Source: CAYGVT01 sp964353355 (GTDB taxonomy: Archaea > Thermoplasmatota > DTKX01 > GCA-020343715). Taken from it: a DNA stretch of 64,000 nt. This document shows positions 54,412 to 63,400 of the stretch, piece after piece. Within the stretch, counting starts at the first letter, position 1, and each line of letters starts with the position of its first letter. Where the stretch lies: NCBI GenBank assembly GCA_964353355.1, contig CAYGVT010000131.1:67810-131809 (forward strand), given 5' to 3'. The notes under the pieces were generated by a model. That model was not told where the DNA came from, did no database searches, and worked only from the letters and a program-made list of their open reading frames with translations. Position numbers and translations under genes: made by a program.

Positions 54412-55587
54412 TCAGTCCTTCCCCAGACGCCTGACGAGCTCGTCCTCGAGCTCGGCCGCGGAGGCCTCCGTGAGAGAGATGCGCGTGGTGAGGCCCTCGA
54501 AACCTGACCTGGTGCGCTCGGTCTCGACGAGGCCCCTGTCCGACAGGTCCTGCATGTACTTCCAGAACTGGGTCGTGCCCCGGGCCTTCTCGCCGAACTC
54601 CTCGCAGGCCCTCTCGTAGAAGCGCGTCACCTCGCCCGTCGTCGTCGTGGTCTGCTTCCTGAGCGCGCGCGCGACCGCGAGCAGGACCAGGAGCCTGTGC
54701 CTCTCGAGGTCGTCAAGGCGCGAGGCGTCGAGCGACGAGTACGACATGGCGTTGGCCTTCCTCACGTGGTCGGCCTTGACCTCGTCCGCGCCCGCCTCCT
54801 CCGCGAGCATGCCCGACTTCTCGAGCAGGTCGATCGCGCGGCGTGCGTCCCCGGACTGCGCCGCGATGGCAGCCACCTGGTCGATGATGTCGTCGTCGAC
54901 CGTGTGCGGGTGGAAGGCGAGGTCCACGCGCTGTGCCACGATGTCGCGCAGCTCGGGCTCGGTGTAGCGCGAGAACGTCACGACCGTGGTACGCCTGAAC
55001 GTCGACCGCGCGGCCTCGTCCATGAGCTCGAGCACGTTCTCCTGGGACACCAGGATGAGGCTCACCGAGCCCTGGCCCTTGAGGCTCTCCTCCAAGAACC
55101 TGGTGAGCTGGAAGATGATGTCCGAGCCGGCCTTGCGGATGAGGACGTCGGCCTCGTCGAGCACCACGATGAAGTGGACCCTCTTGGGCACGATCTCCTT
55201 CCGGATGCTGTCCAGCATCTCGGTGTTGGAGAAACCGCGGTCGGGGAAGTTGGGCTGGAAATGCCTGGTGAGCTCGAGGATGACCGCGGCGTTGGAGGCG
55301 CGGGTGCGGCAGTTGACGAACGCGTACTCGACCGTCGCCCCGTGCTTGGCGGCCCAGTCCTTGAACTCGATGCAGAACCGCTTGGCGAGCGCGGTCTTGC
55401 CAGTGCCGACATGGCCTTGCAGCAGCGCGTTCTGGGGGACGCCCTGCTCCGCGACGGGCCTGAACATGGTGAACAGGCGCTTCATCTGCGCCTCGCGGTG
55501 GGGCAGGTCCTTGGGGACGAAGGTGAAGGCCAGGGCCTTGTGGTCCTTGATGAGCGGCTTGCCCTGGAGCGAGTCGAAGTATCCCAT
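54412..55587 (-). CDS. orc1/cdc6: Orc1/Cdc6 replication initiator
   Basis: 391 residues, an AAA+ initiator. Walker A GHVGTGKT (58-65), Walker B V-V-L-D-E-A-D (near 142), sensor 1 L-V-S-Q-E-N, sensor 2 in G-D-A-R-R-A-I-D, and a C-terminal winged helix (about 300-391, T-T-T-G-E-V-T-R-F-Y). It binds origin recognition boxes and loads MCM. The start ATG 55587 lies ~25 bases from a minus-strand TATA box (CTTAATAAAT read forward, 55611-55620), so the mRNA is probably leaderless; an in-frame TTG at 55599 is unlikely. A 20-base palindrome borders the promoter. Archaeal origins are often beside this gene, but no AT-rich origin is seen here. Confidence 0.94.
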   Translation of the reverse strand: MGYFDSLQGKPLIKDHKALAFTFVPKDLPHREAQMKRLFTMFRPVAEQGVPQNALLQGHVGTGKTALAKRFCIEFKDWAAKHGATVEYAFVNCRTRASNAAVILELTRHFQPNFPDRGFSNTEMLDSIRKEIVPKRVHFIVVLDEADVLIRKAGSDIIFQLTRFLEESLKGQGSVSLILVSQENVLELMDEAARSTFRRTTVVTFSRYTEPELRDIVAQRVDLAFHPHTVDDDIIDQVAAIAAQSGDARRAIDLLEKSGMLAEEAGADEVKADHVRKANAMSYSSLDASRLDDLERHRLLVLLAVARALRKQTTTTTGEVTRFYERACEEFGEKARGTTQFWKYMQDLSDRGLVETERTRSGFEGLTTRISLTEASAAELEDELVRRLGKD

Positions 55588-55623
55588 CGTGCGGTGCAAG
55601 CGGCGCGTCCCTTAATAAATCCT

Positions 55624-55643
55624 GCCGTGATGGTCATCACGGC
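55624..55643. promoter_or_regulatory. 20-base palindrome upstream of the orc1/cdc6 TATA box
   Basis: GCCGTGATG-GT-CATCACGGC is a perfect inverted repeat lying four bases outside the TATA box. It could be an operator for self-regulation or the end of the upstream transcript. Thirteen of its bases (55623-55635) recur exactly at 17847-17859 inside the large hairpin of repeat copy 3. Confidence 0.6.
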
Positions 55644-55647
55644 CCAT

Positions 55648-56166
55648 CTAGCCCAGGAGGCCCGCGTGGGCCTTCCAGCCGCGCTCGACCCAGGCCGCGG
55701 TCTCCCTGTCGACGACGAGCACGTGCTCCTCGTCGAGCGCAGGCCGCAACGCTATCTCAACGGGCTCGGACCCTCTTGCGGGCACCCTCACCCTGGGCAC
55801 CTCCCCCCACGGGACCTCCAGGTAGTACCTGCCACGGCCCTGGATGACCGCGAAGAGCTCCATGCCCCTCGCCCACGATTCCTCGCCAGGCAGGTGGAGC
55901 ACCCGCCTCGCGCGGCCGAGCGACGGGTCGACGAGCACGAGCATGCGCCTGTCGGTGAGCACGACGAGCACATCGCCCTGGCCGTGGTGGAGGAGCGGCT
56001 CGCCCCTGGCCTTCCGCCCGCGGTAGAGGGCGAGCGCCTCCGCAGCCCGCTCTCCCACCTGCACCTCGCCGTCGGCGAGGATGGGGTGGCCCAGCTTGTC
56101 GTAGAGGACCGCGAGGCCGTCCAGGTCGCCGAGGCGCATCGTTGCGCGAACGGCGCGCGGGGCCAT
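55648..56166 (-). CDS. protein of unknown function (PH-like beta-rich)
   Basis: 172 residues, mostly beta strands with few charged loops; L-V-V-L-T-D-R-R-M-L-V-L-V-D in the middle resembles the strand pair of PH-like or membrane-surface domains, but no family is recognised. A TATA box on the minus strand (GGTTTTATTACC read forward, 56183-56194) lies ~20-25 bases before ATG 56166, which fits a leaderless start; ATG 56139 is an alternative. It lies immediately upstream of orc1/cdc6 on the same strand, separated by the palindrome, and shares a divergent promoter region with pyrC. Confidence 0.6.
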   Translation of the reverse strand: MAPRAVRATMRLGDLDGLAVLYDKLGHPILADGEVQVGERAAEALALYRGRKARGEPLLHHGQGDVLVVLTDRRMLVLVDPSLGRARRVLHLPGEESWARGMELFAVIQGRGRYYLEVPWGEVPRVRVPARGSEPVEIALRPALDEEHVLVVDRETAAWVERGWKAHAGLLG

Positions 56167-56225
56167 CGACCTTGCGCCCCCAGGTTTTATTACCGCGCCA
56201 ATCCCATCACCGTGCGGGTGGGCCC

Positions 56226-57542
56226 ATGGACGGCAGCATCGAGCTCGTCATCGAAGGGAGGTTGCTCACCCCCAAGGGCCTGGTGGACGGCTGCGTGGGC
56301 ATCTCGCGCGGCCGCATCGTCGCGGTCAAGAAGCTGCTCGAGGGGGAAGTCCACCGGGAGCTTCCTGGGTGCATCATCGTCCCCGCGGCCGTGGACATGC
56401 ACGTGCACTTCCGCGACCCCGGGCTCACGCACAAGGGGGACTTCACGACCGAGAGCCGTGCGGCCGCGTTCGGCGGCGTGACCGCGGTCGCGGACATGCC
56501 CAACACCAGGCCCCCCGTCCTGTCAGGGACCGCCCTGTCCGAGAAGCTCGAGGCCGTCAAGGGCAGGAGCTTCGTCGACTACGCCCTCTACATGGGCATG
56601 CGCGAGGGCTCGGACGTCGCCCGCCTGGGCCGCGCGACGGGCCTCTTCAAGCTCTACACGGCCTCCACGACGGGGGACATGCTCGTGAGCGACCCGCACG
56701 CCTGGACGAACCTGCTCGCGGGGGTCGCGGAGCTCGGCGGCCGCGTCGTCGTCCACGCGGAGGACCAGGGCACGATCGAGCGCGTCGTCGCCACGGGGGA
56801 GGGCCTCCACATGCACGACTCGTCGCGCCCCGCCAAGGGCGAGGCCGCGGCCGTCGCGAGGGCGTGCCTCGCCGCGAGGACGACGGGCCACGTGGGCCGC
56901 GTGCACATCGCGCACATCAGCTGCAGGCAGGCCCTCGAGGCGCTCGCGACCAGCGGCTGCTCCGCCGAGGTGGCGCCGCACCACCTGCTGCTCGACCGCC
57001 GCATGGAGGACCTGGGCGCGCTCGCGAAGGTCAACCCGCCCGTGAGGACTGACTTGGACAAGGCGGCCCTGTGGATGGCCCTCGCGACCGGTGACATCCC
57101 CGTCCTGGCATCCGACCACGCACCGCACACGCGCGAGGAGAAGTCCTGGCCCTTCGCCGACGCTCCCTCGGGCGTGCCCGGGGTGGAGACCATGGTCCCG
57201 ATGGCGATGGCCTACGTGAAGACGGGGCTCATCACGCTCGAGCGGCTGGTGGACGCGTGCGCGACCCGGCCCGCCGCCTTCCTCGGCCTCGGGAGAAGGG
57301 CCATCGAGGTCGGGGCCACGGGCCACATCGCGGCCTACGACATGTACGACCGGGTCGACGTGTCGGCGGAGAATCTCCACCAAAAGTGCGGCTGGACGCC
57401 CTACGAGGGCCAGAGCGCCATCTTCCCGAGGCTCGTTGTCGGCCCTGGCGGCATCCTGGTCGAGGACGGCGAGCTCCAGCAGAGCGCCCCCCACGGGAGG
57501 TACGTGGGCCTCGACCTCGATGCGCTCGGCAAGCTCGGCTAG
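56226..57542 (+). CDS. pyrC: dihydroorotase
   Basis: 438 residues, type I dihydroorotase of the cyclic amidohydrolase family. Zinc motif D-M-H-V-H-F-R-D-P-G (near 57-66), the M-P-N-T-R-P-P block, a K-L-Y-T segment near 143 where the carbamylated lysine or its substitute lies, H-A-E-D near 178, H-I-A-H-I-S near 223 and A-S-D-H-A-P-H near 297. It converts carbamoyl aspartate to dihydroorotate in pyrimidine synthesis. No other pyr genes are adjacent. Its stop overlaps the convergent valS stop by CTAG. Confidence 0.93.
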   Translation: MDGSIELVIEGRLLTPKGLVDGCVGISRGRIVAVKKLLEGEVHRELPGCIIVPAAVDMHVHFRDPGLTHKGDFTTESRAAAFGGVTAVADMPNTRPPVLSGTALSEKLEAVKGRSFVDYALYMGMREGSDVARLGRATGLFKLYTASTTGDMLVSDPHAWTNLLAGVAELGGRVVVHAEDQGTIERVVATGEGLHMHDSSRPAKGEAAAVARACLAARTTGHVGRVHIAHISCRQALEALATSGCSAEVAPHHLLLDRRMEDLGALAKVNPPVRTDLDKAALWMALATGDIPVLASDHAPHTREEKSWPFADAPSGVPGVETMVPMAMAYVKTGLITLERLVDACATRPAAFLGLGRRAIEVGATGHIAAYDMYDRVDVSAENLHQKCGWTPYEGQSAIFPRLVVGPGGILVEDGELQQSAPHGRYVGLDLDALGKLG

Positions 57543-60193
57543 GGAGCCGCGACCTTCCTCTCGATGACGACGATGGCCCCCGCGGCGCTAAGCACGCTGA
57601 CGGACCTGCCGTGCGATGTCCAGCCCGACTCGACCGTGACGTGCTCGGGGGTGAGCTTCACCCGCTTCCCGTCCTTGAGCTCGAGCTCCCACGCGCCCGC
57701 CTTGAGCGCCTCGGCGGCCTTGGCCACGTCCGCGGCGGCCATGGACGCCACCACGTCCTTGGCCCCGGCCCTGAACTGGGGGCCTATCTTGGCGTGGACG
57801 GGCTTGAGCGCGCGCGCCTCCTCGTGGAGCGTCTCGTCCGAGGCGGCGAACGCGAGCTGCTCGGCGCCGATGGCGGCCTTGAGGTCCCGCGCGGCAGCGT
57901 CCGCGCCCTCCATCGCCGTCAGGACCTGCACTGATGCGAGCTTGGCGTTGAGCGCCATGCCCGATTCCGACTTCCAGTGCCGGACGGCGGACGCGACGTC
58001 CTTGGCGAACTCGCCGACTGCGGCCATGCGCGCGTCCACCCGCTCCGGGTCGCGGAATTGGCTCACGTGGACGCTCCTCGCCCCGTCGCCCTCCTGGTAG
58101 AACGCCTGGTAGACCTCCTCTGTCACCATCGGCAGGACGGGCGCGAGCAGCTTGGTGGTCGTGAGGCCGACCTCCTTGAGCGTCTGGTAGACGCCCGGGT
58201 CGTCCTTGGTGTAGACGCGGGACTTGGCGAGCTCAATGTAGTGGTCGGCCACCTCGTGCCACACGAACTGCTCGACCTCGCGCATGACCGTCGAGAAGTC
58301 GAACCTGTCGTAGGCCTCGGTGCAGGTCCGGACGAGCTCGCCGAGGCGCGCGAGCACCCAGTGGTCGACCGGGCTCGTGATGTGCTGGTGGCCCCCCCTG
58401 TAGTGGGGCGATTGCGCGAGGCCCGAGCCGATGAACTGCTGCACGTTCCAGAACTTCTGGAGGAAACGGCTGCCGCGCACGCGGTCCTGCGGCTTGAACG
58501 CGTTGTCCTGGCCCACCATGCACAGGGCCGACACGTAGCGCATCACGTCGCCGCCGTAGGTGTCGAGCGTCTCGAAGGGGTCCACGGCGTTGCCGAGCGA
58601 GGCGTGCATGGGCGTGCCGTCGGGGGCGAGGATGTTGCCGTCGACCATGATGTCGTTCCAGGGGCGGCCCTCGAACAGGAGGTGCGACCGGAGCAGCGAG
58701 TAGTAGGCCCAGGTGCGGATGATCTCCTGGCCCTGCGGCCGCAGCCCGTTGGGGAAGTAACGGCGGAACCGCTCCTCGTCGCGCTTCCAGTAGGCGATGT
58801 AGACCGGGGACACGGACGAGTCCATCCAGGTGTCGAACACGTCCTGGCAGCCCTTGAGGGCACCCCCGCACTTGGGGCACGTGCCCACGGGCGGCGCGTC
58901 GACCGTGGGGTCGACGTAGCACTGCTCGTCCTTCGCCGGCACGACCTCGCCGCACGCGACGCACTCCCACACGGGGATGGGGGTCGCGAAGTACCTCTGG
59001 CGCGAGATGACCCAGTCCCACTCGAGCGAGTTCACCCACGCGTCGAGTCGCACGCGCATGTACTCGGGGTACCAGTTGAGCTCGTCAGCTCGCTCCATCA
59101 CCTGGGGCTTGAACTCGACAGACCTCAGGAACCACTGGGGCTTGCGCAGGAACTCGATGGTCCTGTGGCACCGCCAGCAGGTGCCCGTGGACTGCAGCGT
59201 CGGCCTCTGCCCCCTCAGCAGGCCCGCGGCCTCCAGGTCCTTGATCATGGCCGCGCGCGCCTCCTCGATGGGCATGAGCGCGTACTTGCCTGCGCGCTCG
59301 GTCATGCGCCCCAGGTCGTCTATGGCCATCTCGAACTCGAGATGGAGCTGGAGTATCCAGCGCATGTCCTCCTTGTCGCCGATGGAGCATATCATCACGA
59401 TGCCGGTGCCCTTCTCGGGGTCCACGGCGTCATCGGCGATCACGGTCACGCGCCTGCCGTAGAGCGGGGTGAGCATGTGCTTCCCCACCAGGTGGCCCGC
59501 GCGGGGGTCTGTGGGGTGCACGGCCACGGCCTGGCAGGTGCACAGGAGCTCCGGGCGCGTCGTGGAGATGATGACCTCCTCGCCCGTCTCCTCGAGCCTG
59601 AAGACGATGTCGTTGAACTTGCTGTCCCGGTCCTTGTACTCGACCTCGGCGTCCGCGAGCGCGGTCAGGCACCGCGGGCACCAGTTGACCGGGAACGTGC
59701 CCTTGTAGACCAGGCCGCGCCTGAGCATCTCGAGGAAGCTGAGCTGCGTGATGCGGCGGTAGTAGGGCGCGTCGGTCTGGTAGTACTCGGACGGGTCCAT
59801 CGAGCAGCCCAGGATGTTGAACTGCCGCGTCATCTCGTCGATGTTGGTCGCGGCGAACTCGCGGCAGAGCCGGATGAACTCCTGGCGCTCGACGTCGAGG
59901 CGGGTGACGCCGAGCCTGCGCTCGACGCGCTCCTCGATGGGGATGCCGTTGGTGTCGAAGCACAGCGGGAACATGACGTTCCAGCCCCGCATGCGCTTGT
60001 AGCGCGCCGCGATGTCGATGTGGGTGTAGTGCACGCAGTGGCCCAGGTGGAGCGAGCCCGAGGCGTACCTCGGGGGGTTGTCGACCAGGTAGGGGAGACG
60101 GGTCGTGTCGGAGTGGTCGAATCGGTAGACGCCCTGCTCGAGCCACCACTTCTGCCACTTGGGCTCCACGGTCCGCCAGTCGTACTCCGCCAT
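57539..60193 (-). CDS. valS: valyl-tRNA synthetase with degenerate KMSKS loop
   Basis: 884 residues. HIGH is intact as H-L-G-H (near 48-51, after R-Y-A-S-G-S-L), the editing domain carries S-T-T-R-P-E-L-L (near 208), and cysteine pairs C-P-R-C, C-W-R-C, C-V-A-C and C-P-K-C are present. At the catalytic loop, where ValRS has D-G-x-K-M-S-K-S-L-G-N, the sequence is D-G-T-P-M-H-A-S-L-G-N: both lysines are missing. Flanking residues are normal, so this is not a frameshift. The anticodon-binding domain and C-terminal coiled coil follow. The minus-strand TATA (GTTTATAAC read forward, 60234-60242) lies 40-50 bases before the ATG. Confidence 0.93.
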   Translation of the reverse strand: MAEYDWRTVEPKWQKWWLEQGVYRFDHSDTTRLPYLVDNPPRYASGSLHLGHCVHYTHIDIAARYKRMRGWNVMFPLCFDTNGIPIEERVERRLGVTRLDVERQEFIRLCREFAATNIDEMTRQFNILGCSMDPSEYYQTDAPYYRRITQLSFLEMLRRGLVYKGTFPVNWCPRCLTALADAEVEYKDRDSKFNDIVFRLEETGEEVIISTTRPELLCTCQAVAVHPTDPRAGHLVGKHMLTPLYGRRVTVIADDAVDPEKGTGIVMICSIGDKEDMRWILQLHLEFEMAIDDLGRMTERAGKYALMPIEEARAAMIKDLEAAGLLRGQRPTLQSTGTCWRCHRTIEFLRKPQWFLRSVEFKPQVMERADELNWYPEYMRVRLDAWVNSLEWDWVISRQRYFATPIPVWECVACGEVVPAKDEQCYVDPTVDAPPVGTCPKCGGALKGCQDVFDTWMDSSVSPVYIAYWKRDEERFRRYFPNGLRPQGQEIIRTWAYYSLLRSHLLFEGRPWNDIMVDGNILAPDGTPMHASLGNAVDPFETLDTYGGDVMRYVSALCMVGQDNAFKPQDRVRGSRFLQKFWNVQQFIGSGLAQSPHYRGGHQHITSPVDHWVLARLGELVRTCTEAYDRFDFSTVMREVEQFVWHEVADHYIELAKSRVYTKDDPGVYQTLKEVGLTTTKLLAPVLPMVTEEVYQAFYQEGDGARSVHVSQFRDPERVDARMAAVGEFAKDVASAVRHWKSESGMALNAKLASVQVLTAMEGADAAARDLKAAIGAEQLAFAASDETLHEEARALKPVHAKIGPQFRAGAKDVVASMAAADVAKAAEALKAGAWELELKDGKRVKLTPEHVTVESGWTSHGRSVSVLSAAGAIVVIERKVAAP

Positions 60194-60199
60194 GATGGG

Positions 60200-60242
60200 G
60201 GCCTCTCTATTACCTTGACGGGAAGGGAGAGGCCGTTTATAA
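60200..60242 (-). promoter_or_regulatory. valS promoter and inverted repeat in the leader
   Basis: TATA box at 60234-60242 (minus strand). An inverted repeat GGCCTCTC (60200-60207) / GAGAGGCC (60227-60234) lies between TATA and the ATG and covers the expected start of transcription; it may be a repressor site or a leader hairpin. Confidence 0.5.
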
Positions 60243-60400
60243 CGGTTGTGCAGCGTCTTACGACGACTGGCCCTACGATCGACAGTCCCTGGGCGGGCCT
60301 CTGAGCGTCACGGACTCCACCTTGCATGGGGGGGGTGTGTACGAGCGCATTCTCATGCGCCCATTCACCGGACCCAGAGCCAGTGTCGTCCCTGCCAAAA

Positions 60401-60412
60401 GGTAGTTAAACG
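60401..60412 (+). promoter_or_regulatory. TATA box of the Ig-repeat protein gene
   Basis: GGTAGTTAAACG lies about 25-30 bases before ATG 60434, fitting a leaderless or nearly leaderless transcript. The rest of 60243-60400 shows no gene. Confidence 0.55.
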
Positions 60413-60433
60413 GCACGGTTCCATGTATTCCCC

Positions 60434-63400
60434 ATGCGAGACTTCAGGTCATACCTCATCATCCTTGTATTGGTCCTGCTAGCAACGGCAAGCCTGGATG
60501 TCACATCGACGCCCACCGTGAGCGTGGACTCCCCGCAGGATGGTGATGTGTTCACGACAAAGACCGTCACCTTCAGCGGGAAGGCCGGTGGCTCCGACGC
60601 GAAGTGGTTCCAGGGCAGCAAGACGGCGTTCGACGCCGGGACGAAGGAGTCCGTCGTCGTCACGCCCTCAGGCACCGTCCAGATGGCCGTGGGCGTGGCC
60701 GACGACTTCGACGACAACAAGCTCAACACCACGATGTGGACCAAGCAGGCGGCCAATGGCCTCACCTTCGCCGAGGAGGGCGGTGTGCTGAACATCACCG
60801 GGACGGCCTCCGCGTCGACCTCGAACTACGGCGCGTACACAATCGCCGGTTCCAACCAGGAGGTCAACTTCTTCGTGAGCGCACGCCTCAAGTCCTTCTC
60901 CGGCAGCGGGGTCGGCTACAGGACCCATATCCTCCTCATCGAGGACCTGTCCAACTACGTCCAGATCGGCCAGATCTACGACGAGGACGACTACGGGAAG
61001 CGCGTGCTGCAGTGGGGGTACGTCACCGGGGGCACGGACCACACGACGAGCCTCGAGGATGCGACGGGCGGCGAGCACGTCTACAACATCACGTACTCCG
61101 GTGGGACGGCGAAGGTCTACCAGGACGGGGTCGAGAAAGCCAAGGTGACGATCGCACTCTCCGACATGACGGTGTGGGTCGTGGCACTTGCCAAGGAGGC
61201 CGACGACAAGGTCGCCGCGCAGTGGGACAACGTCTCGTGCGGCCGTGCGACCCCTGGTACCTTCACCTCGAGCATATATGACACGAGGACCACCCCGCCC
61301 GTCCTCAGGTACGTTGACTGGAACAACACGACCACATCGAACACCGACATCTCGATGGAGGTGCGGTCGTCCGACAGCTCCGACATGGGCTCGGCCACGG
61401 CCTGGGCCGCGGTCTCCAAGGGCCAGTCGAGCGGGTTCCCGAACGTCAAGCGGTACCTGCAGTGGAGAGCCTCGCTCGAGACGACGGACGGCATCGCCAC
61501 CCCTGAGCTCCTGAACGTGACCATCCAGTACTACAAGCCCACTAGCGTGGTCGAGCTCAGCACGGACGGCATGGCCACCTGGGTCCGCGCGCAAGGGAAG
61601 ACCCAATGGTCCAAGACGCTGGACCTCCCCGAGGACACCACCAAGGTCTGGATCCGGGTCACGGACGCCGCGGGGGACAAGAACCTCACGAACGTCACCG
61701 TGACGGTCGACACCACCCCTCCCACGGGCAGCATGGTCATCGACGACGGTGCCGCGTTCACGGGCCAGCAGGCGGTCGCCCTCAGGCTCCAGGCGAGCGA
61801 CCGCTACGGCGTGACAGAGATGATGGTGAGCGACCAGCCCGACTTCACGGGCGCGTTCTGGACGAACTTCACGGACGCCGTGGACTGGACGCTCGGCGCT
61901 GGCGACGGCACGAAGACCGTCTACGCGGTGTTCAAGGACGCCCACGGCCTCGTCTCCGGCCCTGTGAACGACAGCATCGTCCTCGACACCGAGGCGCCGG
62001 TCGGGTCCGTCATCATCGACGACGGCGCGGCCTTCGCGAACGCGACCGACGTGACGTTGCAGCTCGCCGCGACCGACCTCACGGGTACGACCGAGATGTG
62101 CCTGAGCGAGAACCCCACGTTCGACGGGGCCGAGTGGGTGGCGTACTCCGGGACCGCAGGGTTCGCCCTGCAACCAGGCGATGGCAAGAAAACCGTATAC
62201 ACGCGGTTCCGGGACGCACTTGGGCACATCTCCCAGACCGCGAACGACACCATCGTTCTGGACACCCAATATCCTTCATTGGTACTGGTCCTGAACGAGG
62301 GTGCGGAGTTCACAAACTCACTCGAGCTGAGGCTCGACATGACCGTGCAGGACGCATCGCCCATCACCTACATGCAAGTCGGCGAAGGCATTGAGCCGGC
62401 GTGGGGCCTCATCGAGGCGTTCTCTAAGACGCGGTTCCTGACCATCTCCTCGGGCGATGGTGTGCGGTGCGTGTGGGTTAGGGTATGGGATGCCGCAGGC
62501 AACGTGTGCCCACCCCATTTGGATGGTATCACCCTCGACACCGTGGCCCCCGTCGTCACGGTGAGGATCGACGGCGGTGCCAACTACACAAACGACCGTC
62601 GCGTTGAGGTCGAGGTCAACGTGACCGACGCGAACTTCCCCCACGTAGAGCTCCAGGTCGGGGAGGACCCCGAGCTCACGGGCATCGAGTTCGCGGAATA
62701 CATGCCAGTGTACTACATCATGCTCTCCCAGAAGGACGGCCTCAAGACCGTCTACGCCAGGGCCCAGGATGAGGCCGGGAACCTGGGGTCCGTCTCCTCC
62801 GACACGATCACCCTCGACACGACCCCTCCCGTGATGAGCATCATCATCAACGGCGGTGCGGCCCTCACCAACAATCCCAAGGTGACGGTGCAGTTTATCG
62901 TCGAAGAGGCCTCAGGAATTGAGTACACAGAGCTTGACGAGGATGCGTACTTCACGAGCGCCCAGGTCGTCCCTATTACATCATCGCTGGAGTGGACGCT
63001 CTCCTCCCCCGACGGGCCCAAGGCGATCTATGTGCGCGCGATGGACGTCGCCGGAAACATGGGGGTGGCCGCCTCCGCGACCATCACGCTGGACACGACG
63101 GCGCCCGTCGTCACCATGACGATCGACGGGGGTGCGAATTTGACGAACCGGACCGGTGTCACCGTCGAGCTCCAGGTCGTGGACAGCCACCCGGGCGAGC
63201 ACGTGGAGCTTTCCGAGGACCCGTCCTTCTCGACGGTGGTCCAGTGCGAGGCAGGGACCCCCTTCGGCCATGCCCTCACGTCGGGGGACGGCACCAAGGT
63301 CCTCTACGCGCGGGCGACCGACCTGGCCGGGAACGTGGGCGCGGTCGTCACCGCCTCCATCATCCTTGATACGACAGCCCCCTCGCTCGGCATTCTGGTG

